Shown: positions 43,601 through 54,726, numbered from the stretch's first letter. The stretch: DNA of 64,000 nucleotides from Balanoglossus misakiensis (GCA_040954595.2 CM082591.2:10292001-10356000), one strand, 5' to 3'. Translations and numbers: made by a program. The notes: a model not told the origin generated them from the sequence alone.

Positions 43601-45732
43601 CAGCCGAGCTGTAACAGGAGGTTGATAAGTGTCCGTCCAACTTTTTGTATTTCAATCTTCTTCTTTAAAACAACTTGGCATATTTAGCTGAAATTTGGTT
43701 GGAATGTGCGTTATGGTGCCGTTACCTGATTTTGTTAATTTAGATTTGATGGGGTCATGAATATGCAACTTAGATCTAAAATAGAATTTTTGGTCAAAAA
43801 TCTTCTTCTCCATAACTACATGTACGATGGAGCTGAAATTTGGTAGGAATGTGTGTTATGGTGCCCCTGATTTGGCACTGTTACTATTGTTCTTCTTCTC
43901 AGGTTTAATAAAAGTTATTGAATTGGAACCTTAAGTCCCTTGTACTTTTTCTTCAGCCCTTCACAACATCACATAATCACTTTCACAAACAGCTAATCAC
44001 AATAATTATATATGCTCAATACTTTGCACATGTATGTACACAAACAACAAAGCAACGTGCTCACCCATACAATTGTTATGAATTGAAACCTAGGGTATTC
44101 ATATCATTGCCCAGCTTACACTGTTAAAGTCAGAAGAGCTCTTTTGACTGTCAGGTTACTTGTTTTAATCATGTATGGACATATTTAAATTACAGATGGC
44201 TGTAACTTGTATTCATTTAATAGTAATATAGTATGCACACTTTGCGAGACCTGTACTGTGGGGATTGTGCTGACTGCAAAAATGAAACCAAGGTTTCGAT
44301 GTGTTTTATTGAAATCAGTCTTCATACAATCTTTATCAGAAATAATAGAACAAAATTTGGATGTTGTTGTAGTGAGGTCCATGTGTGAAGAGTTTTGTTT
44401 ATAAACATTGGAGTATCATTAGAGACCCTGCCAATCAAGACTTGTTATATCAAAATAACTTGATATGATAATAGTAATGATTTATTGTTTGTCATGATGT
44501 ACAAAGTAACAAACGCAATTTTTACAAGACATATTGTAGCTAATAGGTTACACTTGTGTCTTCTGTGACTTGCTATCAACTGTGTTTTAATGGGACCCAT
44601 GAATGCAGCCGCATATGGGACCGGCACCCACCCTTTAAAGGGCGATGATCATCTTATGTGCATGTATTAAACCAGAGACCAGGTTGTAAATATATTATGT
44701 ACAGTCATGGCCAAATGGCAGTGTGCAGTTCTAACAACATACTACATGATGGAGTGAAAGAAGGGACAAAACTTAAGTCTACTTACACTGTGTGCATAAA
44801 TTATTAGAGCTCGCGCTGTATTCCGTACTCTTGATTGGCTGAGACCAAACCACGTGACGTAGAAAAAAACGTGATATTACATGGTTGACAGAGTCTCTGG
44901 CCCGTAGGTAGGGGCTACGGGCCGGGATACGCGCGCGTCGAGAGGATATGCCTGCTGAGAACAGGTTTTAAGTTCTGCGCATAACAAATTATCGTTTAAT
45001 GGCTTACTTCACGATCAGTCAACTCCCGCATATATGGCTTCAAAGCGACACACAGGATTAACACCTGTTCAACTGGACGATATTTTACCGCAAACGGACA
45101 GTAAATACACCACAGTCTCAACCAACAACGCGGTTTCCTCAAGATTATCTTAGTTCGAAGTAGGTACAGCAAGATATTTGTGTTCACTGCAACCTGCAAC
45201 GCACGACATGGACGCAACCCTCTATGCTGTATGAATGGTCAAATGTTCGGTGTAATAAAATTAATAACACATGATGCTCGGACCATATCACGATATTTAG
45301 CCTGCCCTCGGGCTGGTGATCTCTGGCCATAATATTGATGATACCCTCGCCTGCGGCTCGATATGGAATGAAGTGAAGGCAGTCTACAATTAAAATGCGT
45401 CAAAAGCAAAATTTGAAGAATATTTGAATTGGTCGTAATGTTTGTGCATAAAAAGAGATGGTGGACTCATTCCCAACAGATTGTATTCTGTCCAACGACA
45501 TTTCCTGATCAAATATTATTCATCTATTGCCACCCCACTATTGAAGCAAAATTGAACTTATTACCAAAACATCAGCGAAGGCTATTGAATACTATCGGTG
45601 ATATATGGTACATGATACACCATAAATATATATCTTTTCTTGTAACACAAGCACGGGAGAAAACTTTTACAGCTTACCGACGTGATGCATGTTGAAGGCA
45701 GCAAATAACGTAGCAACCAATAGCCACTCCAT
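37321..45732 (-). CDS. Hevein-repeat F-type lectin gene (gene span)
   Basis: A secreted multidomain lectin read from 45732 to 37321. Exons in order: signal 45678-45732; hevein-like 42192-42362, 41900-42073, 41613-41783, 41324-41494, 41037-41207, 40748-40918, 40461-40631, 40172-40342, 39887-40055; a divergent tenth module 39561-39767; Pro/Thr linker 39061-39168; F-type lectin 37825-38064 and 37321-37522. All introns are phase 1, so the exons are interchangeable. Predicted length would be roughly 780 residues. Two lesions break the frame: a 2-nt deletion in the exon at 39887-40055 and a 1-nt deletion in the last exon. Hevein domains bind chitin or GlcNAc and F-type lectins bind fucose, so joint recognition of microbial or cuticular glycans is likely but inferred. 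Confidence 0.75.
37580..37647. repeat. (GT)n microsatellite
   Basis: A GT tract in the short lectin-domain intron. Confidence 0.9.
37825..38064 (-). CDS. F-type lectin (fucolectin) domain, first exon
   Basis: 80 codons: NVAQGKVASQSSEKP, AGNAVDGDYNSDATSGACSW, EYQPWWRVDLGQNYNIYEVV, ITNRADCC. These are hallmarks of the fucolectin/tachylectin-4 fold, including the adjacent Cys pair. The fucose-binding His and Arg positions cannot all be checked by eye. The acceptor is GTACAG before 38064 and the donor TGTG|GTAAGT. Confidence 0.85.
38065..39060 (-). other. Intron between linker and lectin domain
   Basis: No exon or element recognised. Confidence 0.55.
39061..39168 (-). CDS. Pro/Thr-rich linker exon
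   Basis: 36 codons, phase 1 at both ends: repeats of the type TEAPP/TAAPP (QKTEAPPTAAPPTEAPP and so on) ending PVPTTEG. This is a mucin-like, probably O-glycosylated stalk joining the hevein array to the lectin domain. It is itself a 15- to 18-bp tandem repeat, so its length may vary between alleles. Confidence 0.75.
39561..39767 (-). CDS. Divergent tenth hevein-like exon
   Basis: 207 bases. The first two thirds match the others (RCGASYPLPDGSPAECDPDG) but after YPCCSP it reads SWCSDAISYYPCDFKANN, ending GRVQCPG. The WCGNT and HCTC landmarks are lost. The donor CCAG|GTCATA is weak. The cysteines are rearranged, so the sugar site is probably lost. Confidence 0.65.
39887..40055 (-). CDS. Hevein-like exon with 2-nt deletion
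   Basis: Same module as its neighbours, but 169 bases instead of 171: AAGTGGAGATGAT where the others read AAGTGGAGAGATGAT. Included in the mRNA, it would shift the frame of everything downstream. Because all flanking introns are phase 1, skipping this exon restores the frame. It also differs by SPAKCD for SPAECD. Confidence 0.75.
40172..42073. repeat. 576-bp tandem repeat of exon pairs
   Basis: Exons and introns repeat with a 576-bp period (exon starts 40172, 40748, 41324, 41900, and 40461, 41037, 41613). Two subtypes alternate, one with CAGGTTGCCTGCAAAG and one with ATTGTTGCATGCAAAG before the acceptor. Intron sequences are nearly identical between periods, showing recent unequal exchange or conversion. 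Confidence 0.9.
40172..42362 (-). CDS. Array of eight intact hevein-like (chitin-binding type 1) exons
   Basis: Exons (171 bases unless stated): 40172-40342, 40461-40631, 40748-40918, 41037-41207, 41324-41494, 41613-41783, 41900-42073 (174 bases) and 42192-42362. Each encodes one 57- or 58-residue module: RCGASYPLPDGSPAECDPDG, YPCCSPYNWCGNTADHC, then TCANCIDYR. Eight cysteines are present, and CC-x5-C-x6-C with Ser, aromatic and Trp between matches the hevein sugar site; the usual Tyr is His. The donor is AGAG|GTAAAT. The acceptor is taken as AAATTAG|AT because this makes every exon phase 1 and fits the signal exon. An alternative TTTGCAG acceptor 18 bases earlier exists only in every second exon and would break the phase. 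Confidence 0.8.
42363..45677 (-). other. Long first intron of the lectin gene
   Basis: Contains a scrap of a further hevein exon 3' end plus donor at about 42477-42492 and a Cys-containing open stretch at 43440-43640 (TKKCVQVFKRPSDGKFFYMC) whose splice phases do not fit. There is also a duplicated block at about 43660-43910 (AGCTGAAATTTGGT and TTATGGTGCC twice), likely repeat-derived. No further exon is supported. Confidence 0.45.
45678..45732 (-). CDS. Lectin gene exon 1: signal peptide
   Basis: ATG at 45732 encodes MEWLLVATLFAAFNMHHVG with a hydrophobic core, ending at donor GTCG|GTAAGC (45678/45677). The 55 bases leave a phase-1 end matching the hevein exons. It is 3.3 kb from the nearest module, so assignment rests on phase, strand and the need for a leader. 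Confidence 0.6.
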
Positions 45733-46807
45733 GATCTTTACCGGTACATGTATTCAAACCAACAGTTTATGAAAAAACATGGTTTTTGCATAGGTTTTAT
45801 GTGTTTCCACTGAATAATTATGATACATACTGATGGTGATTGATTGGTTGAGTTAGAAATCCTGAGTGTGATTGGTTGATGCACAAATTATAATATCAGC
45901 AAGGTATCCCATTCCTTGTGAATCTAATTAACATAATCATTTATGCTATTTTTGGTTCTGTGACATTTTGACGTGGGAGAATTTGCAGTAATGTATAAGC
46001 CGCTACATGCCTGGTCCACGTGCACATCACATAATAATCCTTCGAGCCGTCAAAAATATTTTCCTGTCTGTGTCAAGCCACGCAGAACTCGACTCAACAG
46101 AATGCATAGACACCAAGTCAAAGTATAGCTTGAAAAGGTACCGTCAATACAGCTTCTTTGTGTTTCAGGTAGAATGCCGCCTCAAAAATCTTTGATATTG
46201 GTCCATAAAGGGTCCAAAATGCCATGTGGCCTTTGGACACATTTTCAATAAAAATCAATCTTCCAAATTCTCTTTGCAATATCATACATTATCACATGAA
46301 CTGGCCCTGATCACCACCTGTGTGACGTAGACCAGGACAGATCAAAAATCCTGATCACCCCTGTGTTACGTCATCAACCGGAACTATTTCCACCGATTCG
46401 CCGTAGCTTTGTTGTCAAACAGAAACAGTACGTGTAGCGCGCGGCATTTACAATACAGAAATGAAATAAAAAAATTACGGTTCCATGACAATAACGCTTT
46501 GTAAGCTCAAAACAGAAAGGTGGAATTTGGAAAGAAGACAGTCGACGCAACGATCATGGACGATCGTGGCTGTCAAAGTTTTGGGTCAGGTGTACATAGC
46601 CTAGGCTAGGCGCAAGTCCGGTACGTTCCGAGTCGAATCAGCGTGGGGAATTGTTTCGAGCCAGTTCAGCGTGACGACTGAACCTCTCTATTGCACCGGT
46701 CAACGAAATGTATAAGACGTGGCAACAGGTTGCAGTAAAATTGTTAGAGAATCGATTACATTTGTGTAAGGCCGAACTTCGAGCGAACGGAACTCAACGG
46801 GACGACT

Positions 46808-46893
46808 TGTTGGGAGATTTTATGAATGATCAGCGATAGTTCACCATTTGCGTATATGCAAATGATGAACTATCGCTGATAAAATCTCCCAAC
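46808..46893. repeat. Short fold-back element
   Basis: GTTGGGAGATTTTA and ATCAGCGATAGTTCA on the left are mirrored by TGAACTATCGCTGAT and AAAATCTCCCAAC on the right; the left arm has a 6-base insertion (TGAATG). Confidence 0.8.
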
Positions 46894-47022
46894 ATATATC
46901 TCCTGGGGGACATAATCCCGCTCAGTAAAATACGACACCGCTCCAAAATTGTTGCAAGGTACTGAATTGTTTTAGTCCTGCCTCTTCTAACGAAAAATAA
47001 GAAGACTGTTCATGTGATAAAT

Positions 47023-47181
47023 ATATAATCCCATGATATCTTTCTTTGTTTAACGTCATCGTATACGAGTGGTTTTCGCGGAAGCGTACAACTTCTCGCC
47101 TGCGGCTCGAAGTTGCACTGCTCCGCGAAAACCACTCGTATACGATGACGTCAAACAAAGAAAGATATCATGGGATTATAT
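47023..47181. repeat. 159-bp near-perfect palindrome (MITE)
   Basis: Arms of about 75 bp from ATATAATCCCATGATATC to its reverse complement, with apex CTCGCCTGCGGCTCG. Similar in design to 1663-1804. Confidence 0.85.
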
Positions 47182-47418
47182 GTAATTATCACACATGCAA
47201 CGCCTGTATATGCAACTTTCTATTGTACTCACAGTGAAGATATGAGCCTGAAAATACGGAATTCATATTTTCACTCCGCGTCTCGAACTATCGGGATATT
47301 TGAGAACGGTGAATTCATCACAATGTTGACAGTTCTGATCGACGCGATAGTTCACTGCGCCCACGAGCGACGTATGGCACATAGGACTATCTAGTGGGGA
47401 AGGGTGTTGTACAATTCG

Positions 47419-47729
47419 GTGACAGATAAAGCTTTGTAACAATGTAAAGCCGTGTTCTATTGCAGGCTTTCAATTGCCTGTGCAATTTTGGTATTGAATC
47501 ACACAGAACCTCCGTTGACATTGATTTATTTCAGAGCTTCAAATAAATTCATTTGAAAATGTGCTGGTAAAATTAAAATTGGCACTTTACTTGGTTGTCA
47601 AACTGTCTGTGTGATTCAATACGCATTCAGAATTGACTTTGTAATAAATGTACCAAAGTTGCACTGGCAATTGAAAGCCTGCCATAGAACACGGCCGTAC
47701 ATTGTTAATACACAGCTTTATCTGTCATT
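47419..47729. repeat. Fold-back element with about 80-bp arms
   Basis: The left arm (TGACAGATAAAGCT, CCGTGTTCTATTGCAGGCTT, TGAATCACACAG) is mirrored in the right arm with small differences. The centre holds AT-rich unique sequence. Confidence 0.8.
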
Positions 47730-50671
47730 GCCTGAGTGGAAATTGCAGCATTTATGCACAGAAATTTACGTACATGTCTGCAATAATATTTTTAGATATG
47801 AAAACCTTGCTCAATAAAACTGTGCATATCTCTATAGTGGCTAAAGTCAATGCCTACTGATGTACGTGTCCGTCATAATCTATTGTCAAAAATGCATGAA
47901 ATACACGGGATTTGCATACTAGTAAATGGAATCGCTGGTCAACTTTTGGGGTTTGAGGCTGGAATTTCTGTCATTACACATTTAGGTCAGGTTTGCCAAG
48001 CACATTATTTTATTAACCCTGGTGTGCTATCAATTTTAGTTTTGAAAACAAAGCACACAACCAGTTTGACATTTTAGAACATGTGCATATTACCTGCACA
48101 TTTTCAAATAAATGACAGATTGTGGACTAAAAACACTTGGTGGGTGTGTTGCCCATCAATCAAATCAGTAAATGACTAAAGTGTTACTGAAATACGGACA
48201 AGCCACAAAAACAGCGAAAACTGTGCATTTCCGTTATAAATCAGTCCTTAACCCTTTTTTCAAACCTCGACCGTATTTTTGGTTTACATTTCACAGAAAA
48301 TCCTGCGAGATGAGGTCAAATTTAAATTAAAATGTTATTTCACTGATTTCACATTGTACACCATCTAATATTACTGCATGAGTTATGGTTTTAAAAATCC
48401 TCTGCCCTAGTTCTAAAGGGCAGATGTCATCTTTTTGTGTAGTCATTAAAACCTTCATAGTTTCGGCTTCAAGTAATGTACATGTTTCTAATTAGCATCC
48501 AAATGGTACTCAGAAAAAGTGTTCATTGAACCTTCATAGTGTGGTTGAAAAAGCAAGAGCTTAAAGGCCAACGATCCAAATGCGCATGTGCGTATTTTCA
48601 TGTGTACAAACATTACGTCCAAATCCAAATGTTCTGCAAATTTACTTTAATTTCCTTCTATATTTCATGCGCACTGTATAAGAAGACTTTATTTTTGTGC
48701 CTTCGTTTGACCCAATTTTCAGTCTTTTCCTGATTTCCGACACAGACTATGGTCGCCGTCATCTTGTCTGTTGTTAGGACAGAACACTACCTTAAAAGAA
48801 ATACAAGGTCATTGTGCTAGTCTTCTTGTGATTAATCGTTTAGGCTCAAAAAGAATTCATGTTGTCGCGTAACGTTTTTTCGAAGTCTCGCGTAATTAAG
48901 CGTGATTTCGCGTGATTCATAATAGACGTCAGGCGCGCTCATGCGGCAGTTACGTTGGCATTCAAATTTCCAGATAACGGGCAACTTTAACAACGTGGTC
49001 CAGACAAAGACAGTGCAGACGAAACGCCATGAGGCTGATATGGCACCATACCTGATATATATTACGTGTTTGGTGGTTCTCAAGTAAAAACATACTCCGA
49101 AAAACTTTTATTGGATGCCGAAATATTGCTTGAGGCGTCATCTGGAAATGACAATGCCGTGGAAGACATGGCCAGATCACGTGATTGATAGTAAAGATAC
49201 CCCTTTTGTAATGATCAACATTTTTTATTGTTGGAAATGTCAACAGCAACAATGATCATTACTCATATACAGGCTTTGCTGAGAAGCTAAAGACTAAACA
49301 TATCACTGATAAGTCTATCCATAGAAGCACAAGAGACTGGAGTTTGGCCTTTAAATGTCTTTTATGCGTCACGAGAAGCCTGAAGACTGATTAACATAAT
49401 GGAGCGACACAAATCACGTGAACATTAAAATGTGGTCACATGATTGGCTGAGTTCGCTGAATAAGTTTTTTGAAGACGACGCAGACAGTAAGTGGTCTCA
49501 ACAGAAGATGAGTCATTGACAGCAGATACCAAGGACTGAACAGTAAGTAATGTTGCATTTATTTGGGGAGATATGGAGGACCAAGAGAGAGAGAGTAAGA
49601 GTGAGGGAGGTGGTGGGGGGGGGGAGAGAGTGGGGGGAGTCAGGTTTATCTGTGTTGCGTGTAATACATTTTCGATGTACATAGTTCCTCTTTTGGGGTT
49701 CCAGTCCCATCAAAACTTTCTACCATTTAAAATAACAATTATCAAATGTTCAATTTGTATAATGTCTATATAATTTATTGACAAGTATTTACTGTGTGAT
49801 GCATGTTGATATTTGCACAGCAAAATCGTAGCTTTTATCGCCATATCACGAGATAACTTTTTCACTTCAGAAAACGAAAGCCATTTTTGGTCTTCCCCTA
49901 TTAAAACGAAAGAATGTTTTTGTTTATTTATTTTGGATTATTATCGTGATTTTTTCCACAGTTAGCATGCAAATTGTAGATATATATATTAGCAAATCAC
50001 ATTTTCCATCGGCATCGCGAAAAATTGATGCCCGTATTATCAGGAGACTTTGACACGATGTTAATCTACGTATGGGCATATCAAACGTGGTTGTACATTC
50101 GTATCTTTAAAACAAAATTTTTCTTTCGCACTCAAAGGGGGGTACTGTAAATGAATTGTGACTTTGTACTGAAATTACCAATCAATATTAACCTTAGCAA
50201 CATTGTGTCGTGAGGTTACTACGGGTTTTAATGGCACCATTCAAGCCATTATTAGGAGAAGTAGGCGCGCGCGCCCCAACAGACCCCCATCAAATTTGAC
50301 TTTTCACACTTCCTGCAAGGGAAAACATTTCGAAATTTCCGGTTGATACTAACAATGTATATTTCACCATTTGCTTCGAGTTACCAGTTTCTAAATTTGG
50401 GTAACTATTTTCTATACTCGAAATAAACAATATTTGCCTATATACTTGAAAAAGTTTTGATGGTACAGATTGGAATTGTCGTTGCTGGAGGTGTTGGCTA
50501 GATAAATGTACGCGATTTCGTCGAGCCGACAAAATATTTGTCTTTTTCTGTGGTCCACGTAAAATAAAGACTGACAAAAGTCAAGTGGACGGTACGATAA
50601 ATCGTTTTATATGTGACATTATCGACATTCTTGGCGGGCGTTGGTGTCAACATTTGACAAGTTGGCCTGCT

Positions 50672-52025
50672 ACGGCGCGCCAAGTGTTTCAAAATTATTT
50701 ATCATTATTTTATAGAAAATTGATGTCTTTTAACAAAAAAAAATACGTAAAAAACACAAAAAACTGATTGGTGGTTTAAAAAACAACGAGTGTAAAAAGT
50801 AATCCATCGTGGAGTAAAAAAAAAACAAAAAAAAAACAAAAAAAAACACTAACACACACAGAAGAAAATCTCACCTATTGTAAAAAAAAACACCACCAAG
50901 CTCACCAAAAAATACGCCCACAAGGCAGTTGAAAAAAAAAATCACTTATTTGTCACAAAAAAACCACGCGCACATTTTTCACGAAAAACGCACACTTCAT
51001 CCCCACAAAAAATACACACAAAGTATTAAAAAGAACACTCTTTGAAAAAAAGAGAGACTACAACTTGAAAAAAATGCACACCCCCAGAACAAACAACATA
51101 GGCAAACATAGAAAAACATAGAAAAAACACGAACATGTTAGCAATAAAAAACGGAGATATTTGTCACCGAAAAAAAACCGCACTCATGTCACCCTAAAAC
51201 TAACGGACCGCTTTAAAAAACGCAGATGCACTGAGGTTGCAAAAATAAGCACATTTTTAATCCCCCGAAAAAAACCAGGCAATTTGAAAAAAAAAAAAAC
51301 GCAGAGCAATTTGCAAAAAAAAAATATATATAGGAACATTTGTCACCCAAAAAAAAACAGGCAATTTGAAAAAAAAACGCAGAGCAATTTGCAAAAAAAA
51401 AAAATATATAGGAACATTTGTCACCCAAAAAAACAGGCAATTTGAAAAAAAAACGCAGAGCAATTTGCAAAAAAAAAAAAAATAGGAACATTTGTCACCC
51501 AAAAAAAACAGGCAATTTGAAAAAAAAACGCAGAGCAATTTGCAAAAAAAAAAAACATAATAGGAACATTTGTCACCCAAAAAACAGGCAATTTGAAAAA
51601 AAAAAACACGATATAAAATTTGAAAACAAATATATAGGCACATTTGTCACCCAAAATATTCAGGCAGATCCAAGTTGTAAAAAATGGTATATTTGTCATC
51701 CAAAAAATAAAACAAGCGTGTTTAAAAAAACGAGCATTCAGTTGTAAAAAGAAATAATAGTCTTTAACAACTTGAAAAAAAAAAAAACGGACGCATTTGA
51801 AAGAATAGCGTATGCGCATGCGCCGAAAAAAAAATGAGTCAGAAATGCGCTCCAAAAAAAAAAAAAGCGAGAGATTTTGCTAGAGGAGTCTGGGTAATCT
51901 TAAAAAAAAACAGAGTGTTAAAATAAGTTGACTCGAAGAAGAGAAAAGAAAGGGGAAACACACAAACCGTCACACAGGACAAACAACAGTCTCCTCATCG
52001 CCGAGGCGTACGCGTGATGATATGA
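50672..52025. repeat. Left long inverted repeat (A-rich)
   Basis: Runs of A8-A12 are separated by short, non-random words (TTTGTCACCC, AGGCAATTTG, CGCAGAGCAATTTGC). Each word is found as reverse complement in 57147-58249 in reversed order. It is longer than the right arm because of the minisatellite at 51284-51600. Confidence 0.8.
51284..51600. repeat. About 62-bp minisatellite inside the left arm
   Basis: About five tandem units of the form GGAACATTTGTCACCC, A-run, CAGGCAATTTG, A-run, CGCAGAGCAATTTGC, A-run. The right arm shows only one or two equivalents (57570-57660). Confidence 0.85.
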
Positions 52026-52369
52026 CAAGTGTTTACGTCTGTGAGGTGGTGTGTGTATGTGTCGGATAGAACGCGAGTCGACTAGAATCCGAGTCGACTG
52101 AAGGTTACTGTGGTGGACGCGAATATGTGGTCGCCATTGTGGGATTCCTTCGTGAAGGAAGTGAAGCCACTTGTTCGGGACCACATAAACATGATACCGT
52201 CATGATACCACACAGTCAAACATGACACCACTGGCACTACGTCCGCGGTTTGCTATTCTAGATTCTAGATTAGAATGAGCAGCTATAGCAAAACACTGAA
52301 ATAGTGATGTTGACTGACATTGCTGAATCAGTAATAATTCTTTTGTCTGTCTGACTCTTGTGCTGCAAT

Positions 52370-53857
52370 CTATGAAGTCTTCAGCACAATTTTTATGGTT
52401 TGTGGCTTAGGCTCCACTGCTTGATAGGACGTGGCATGAATACCACGATTTTTAAATGACTGAGTAACACCAGCATAGGGCTGACCTATGTCAATATTAT
52501 CAAGGCTTGTTATCACAAAACTATCTGGGGTTAAGCACCTGGCAAAATTTTCTACCGTTGTACTTAAAACTGTACTATTAATGACATCTCTGGCCTTAGA
52601 TTTGGAACAAATCATGCCGAAAGAGTTGAGAAGTGTTATTAGCTTGGTAGAGCCACTGTATGAGTCAACACTGTCTGTCAAAATGAAATGCAATGGATAT
52701 ACACATTCCGTGGCTATAAATGACAGATGACACACATTATAAAACACTTTCAGCATCCGTTTATGCCGGTTTAATGAGGAGGAACTGTAAAATCCAAGAT
52801 AATGTTCACTCCACCTGAATGATTTCTTGTATAGGTCTGCTCTTTCAGATTTGTTTATTGTGATCAAATATAAGAAATTCCACAAAATTGGATCTATGGA
52901 AGTGACAGCATCATTTATTTGGAAGTTGGAGAAATCAGCAGTTTTATACTTTTCAGAGAAAATTTGCGACTGTTTTCTTATTCTAGTATTAATGTCATCT
53001 GCAACAACCTGTAGTATATTTGTAAAACTTGGAGACTGGTCTCTTGTGTTTTTTATGAGATTTTGCTCTAACTCTTTGCAACTTTCTTCAAGTTTTTTCA
53101 ACTGTTTTTTTGTATTAAAGTACAGCAGATGAAGCATTTCTGTTACATTTGCCCCCTGACGCAAAATTAATGTGCCATATATCCTCCCACTTGAAAATTG
53201 AATGTGGCCATGAAATGTTTTTGCCAACTCCATTCTGATGTAATTATTGGAGAGGTTGGTGTAATTCTGTAGTTCACTTTCATTACCACATTCTGATTGA
53301 TACATTTCTGTCACAACTTCACAATAGAAATCCTTAGCTTCCTGTAAGAGGATTGGCTCCGTTTTCAAAATTTTTTCCCCAATAAAAATTGACATTTTAT
53401 TAAGTGATTTTTCTGTAATATCAGTTGCGTTCATAATGTGTGAGGCAATACCGTCAATGATTTGCCGAACATCATGGTCACGTGAAATTCCACTTACATT
53501 TTTTCCCACTAGATGGTAATGACGCATATGACATTTTCCACACAGTGGACTTTTTTCTTCAAGGCTTAAGTTCATGTACATACCATGATCATGAAAAAAA
53601 CCGTTCACCAAATCAACATTTGAGGCATTATGACACTTTACAGTTGATGTAATACGTTTCCCACAATCTGGCATGCTGCAGTGTTTTTTGTTTTTCTCCA
53701 TCCATCTGTTATAGTGCTCTGTGCAAAGAGACACACTTTTAGGAATTGTTCCGATATCATGAGTGTGGAGGTTGAACTGGGCAAGGAAAAGATTTTTGTC
53801 CTCAACTTCAGTAGAATGTAAAACCGGGCTACCAGAATTACAAATGAAACATATCAC
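52370..53857 (-). CDS. Transposon-like Cys/His-rich protein, C-terminal part (copy 1)
   Basis: 495 codons from an in-frame ATG; homologous sequence continues upstream in another frame because of a 2-nt deletion near 53912. N-terminal zinc-binding-like motifs include CFICNSGS, SLCTEHYNRWMEKNKKHC, SMPDCGKR and PLCGKCHMRHYH. The C-terminal third has an acidic motif, SLDNIDIGQPYAG, then GIHATSYQAVEPKP. This resembles a D-N-x-D...H-x-T...Q...P pattern I associate with uncharacterised transposon-encoded proteins. I do not recognise the family. It is the only copy with a C-terminus. Confidence 0.55.
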   Translation of the reverse strand: MICFICNSGSPVLHSTEVEDKNLFLAQFNLHTHDIGTIPKSVSLCTEHYNRWMEKNKKHCSMPDCGKRITSTVKCHNASNVDLVNGFFHDHGMYMNLSLEEKSPLCGKCHMRHYHLVGKNVSGISRDHDVRQIIDGIASHIMNATDITEKSLNKMSIFIGEKILKTEPILLQEAKDFYCEVVTEMYQSECGNESELQNYTNLSNNYIRMELAKTFHGHIQFSSGRIYGTLILRQGANVTEMLHLLYFNTKKQLKKLEESCKELEQNLIKNTRDQSPSFTNILQVVADDINTRIRKQSQIFSEKYKTADFSNFQINDAVTSIDPILWNFLYLITINKSERADLYKKSFRWSEHYLGFYSSSSLNRHKRMLKVFYNVCHLSFIATECVYPLHFILTDSVDSYSGSTKLITLLNSFGMICSKSKARDVINSTVLSTTVENFARCLTPDSFVITSLDNIDIGQPYAGVTQSFKNRGIHATSYQAVEPKPQTIKIVLKTS

Positions 53858-54230
53858 CTCCGTGCTTAAGGGATTTTTCTCTTTGGGTTTTTCTTTTCCT
53901 GAAAACTCTTTCTAAAGCTAATCGACAAAAATTGCACAAGCAACAATTATGATTAACAGCCTTAGTTTTCAACCACTGTATGTATTCCTGAGGTTTGTCC
54001 ACAACATGATACCATCGATTTGCTTTTGCCAATCCACACTTGCCACATGGGCCACATGTCTCTTGATCTGGATGAGCTTTTGCTTTCAGAGACCGTACAC
54101 CACCAAGCCCAGAGATATTTACATGCAACACTTTTGTGTGTAGTTTGTGTGACTGAAAAGAGCCATACATAGGCCGACCATCAGAAGTCAATTTAAAACT
54201 TTTTTCTGGTAAACCAAGACTGTTTGCCAC
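53838..54230 (-). pseudogene. Middle part of the Cys-rich protein (copy 1, frameshifted)
   Basis: Starts MANSLGLPEKSFKL, contains CGPCGKCGLAKANRWYHVVD and NHNCCLCNFCRLALER. It then runs into a wrong frame after the 2-nt deletion and stops at 53838. Copy 2 has the undamaged join. Confidence 0.7.
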
Positions 54231-54726
54231 CCTTTATGAATGTCACGTCACATGAATGGGATGGTTTCAAGTGTAAAACAGATTCTCCCTCTCCAAACAC
54301 AACTGTCACATGATGCTTCTGATAGCTCAAGCATCTTCTCTGTATGAAGTTTCTAATTTTTGACAGTCGGACTTCAATATCTGTAAGCAAAAGAGATGTG
54401 ATATGTTTATTTCCACTGCGTAATTGCATCAATCTTTTGTTTATCAGTGTCTTTTCCTTGACTGGGAAAGTGTTTTTGACACACTTTGCAACCTGGGTTG
54501 AATTTAGGACACCTTGACGACGGAGTCTCTGACAATGTTCAACTGCTTTTGAGACACTGTGGTAGGTTTTACAGACACTGCTAAGATGCTTTTTCACACG
54601 CATGGAATCTTTCACAGAAATCTGCCTTTTTGCTTCTGAAAACCGAATTCTTTCAGCCACAAACCGGATAAACAGTTTAAAATGCCACTTCTGCAACTTA
54701 CTAGTACAAGAAGATGCCTTCCACAT
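54193..54726 (-). CDS. N-terminal part of the transposon-like protein (copy 1)
   Basis: 177 codons: basic, no Cys cluster (WKASSCTSKLQKWHFKLFIR, KHLSSVCKTYHSVSKAVEH, RQGVLNSTQVAKCVKNTF). It ends at AAG TTT TAA. The next frame (MANSLG) overlaps it by 38 bases and is +1 relative to it, in both copies. It may be joined to the next part by +1 frameshifting or an intron, or be a separate protein. No family recognised. Confidence 0.5.
   Translation of the reverse strand: MWKASSCTSKLQKWHFKLFIRFVAERIRFSEAKRQISVKDSMRVKKHLSSVCKTYHSVSKAVEHCQRLRRQGVLNSTQVAKCVKNTFPVKEKTLINKRLMQLRSGNKHITSLLLTDIEVRLSKIRNFIQRRCLSYQKHHVTVVFGEGESVLHLKPSHSCDVTFIKGGKQSWFTRKKF

Larger units (their letters stand above)
45733..50671. 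other. Intergenic region without supported gene
   Basis: AT-rich with scattered CpG-containing patches (46380-46780, 48830-48960). It holds the fold-back elements listed separately and a purine tract (AGAG and GGGG runs) at about 49583-49640. No exon with a recognisable domain was found on either strand. Confidence 0.45.

Noticed and set aside
43434-43655. Additional Cys-containing exon of the lectin gene
   Set aside because: Cysteines are suggestive (KKCVQVFKRPSDGKFFYMC), but no acceptor and donor pair gives the phase-1 ends used by every other exon.
51161-51855. Long Lys/Asn-rich and Phe-rich frames in the A/T-tract arm
   Set aside because: Translations of homopolymer runs; frames exist on both strands over the same bases.
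54187-54230. Canonical -1 slippery heptamer A AAA AAG in the overlap of the transposon-like frames
   Set aside because: The heptamer is present in phase, but the -1 frame hits a stop within four codons; the downstream protein is in the +1 frame.
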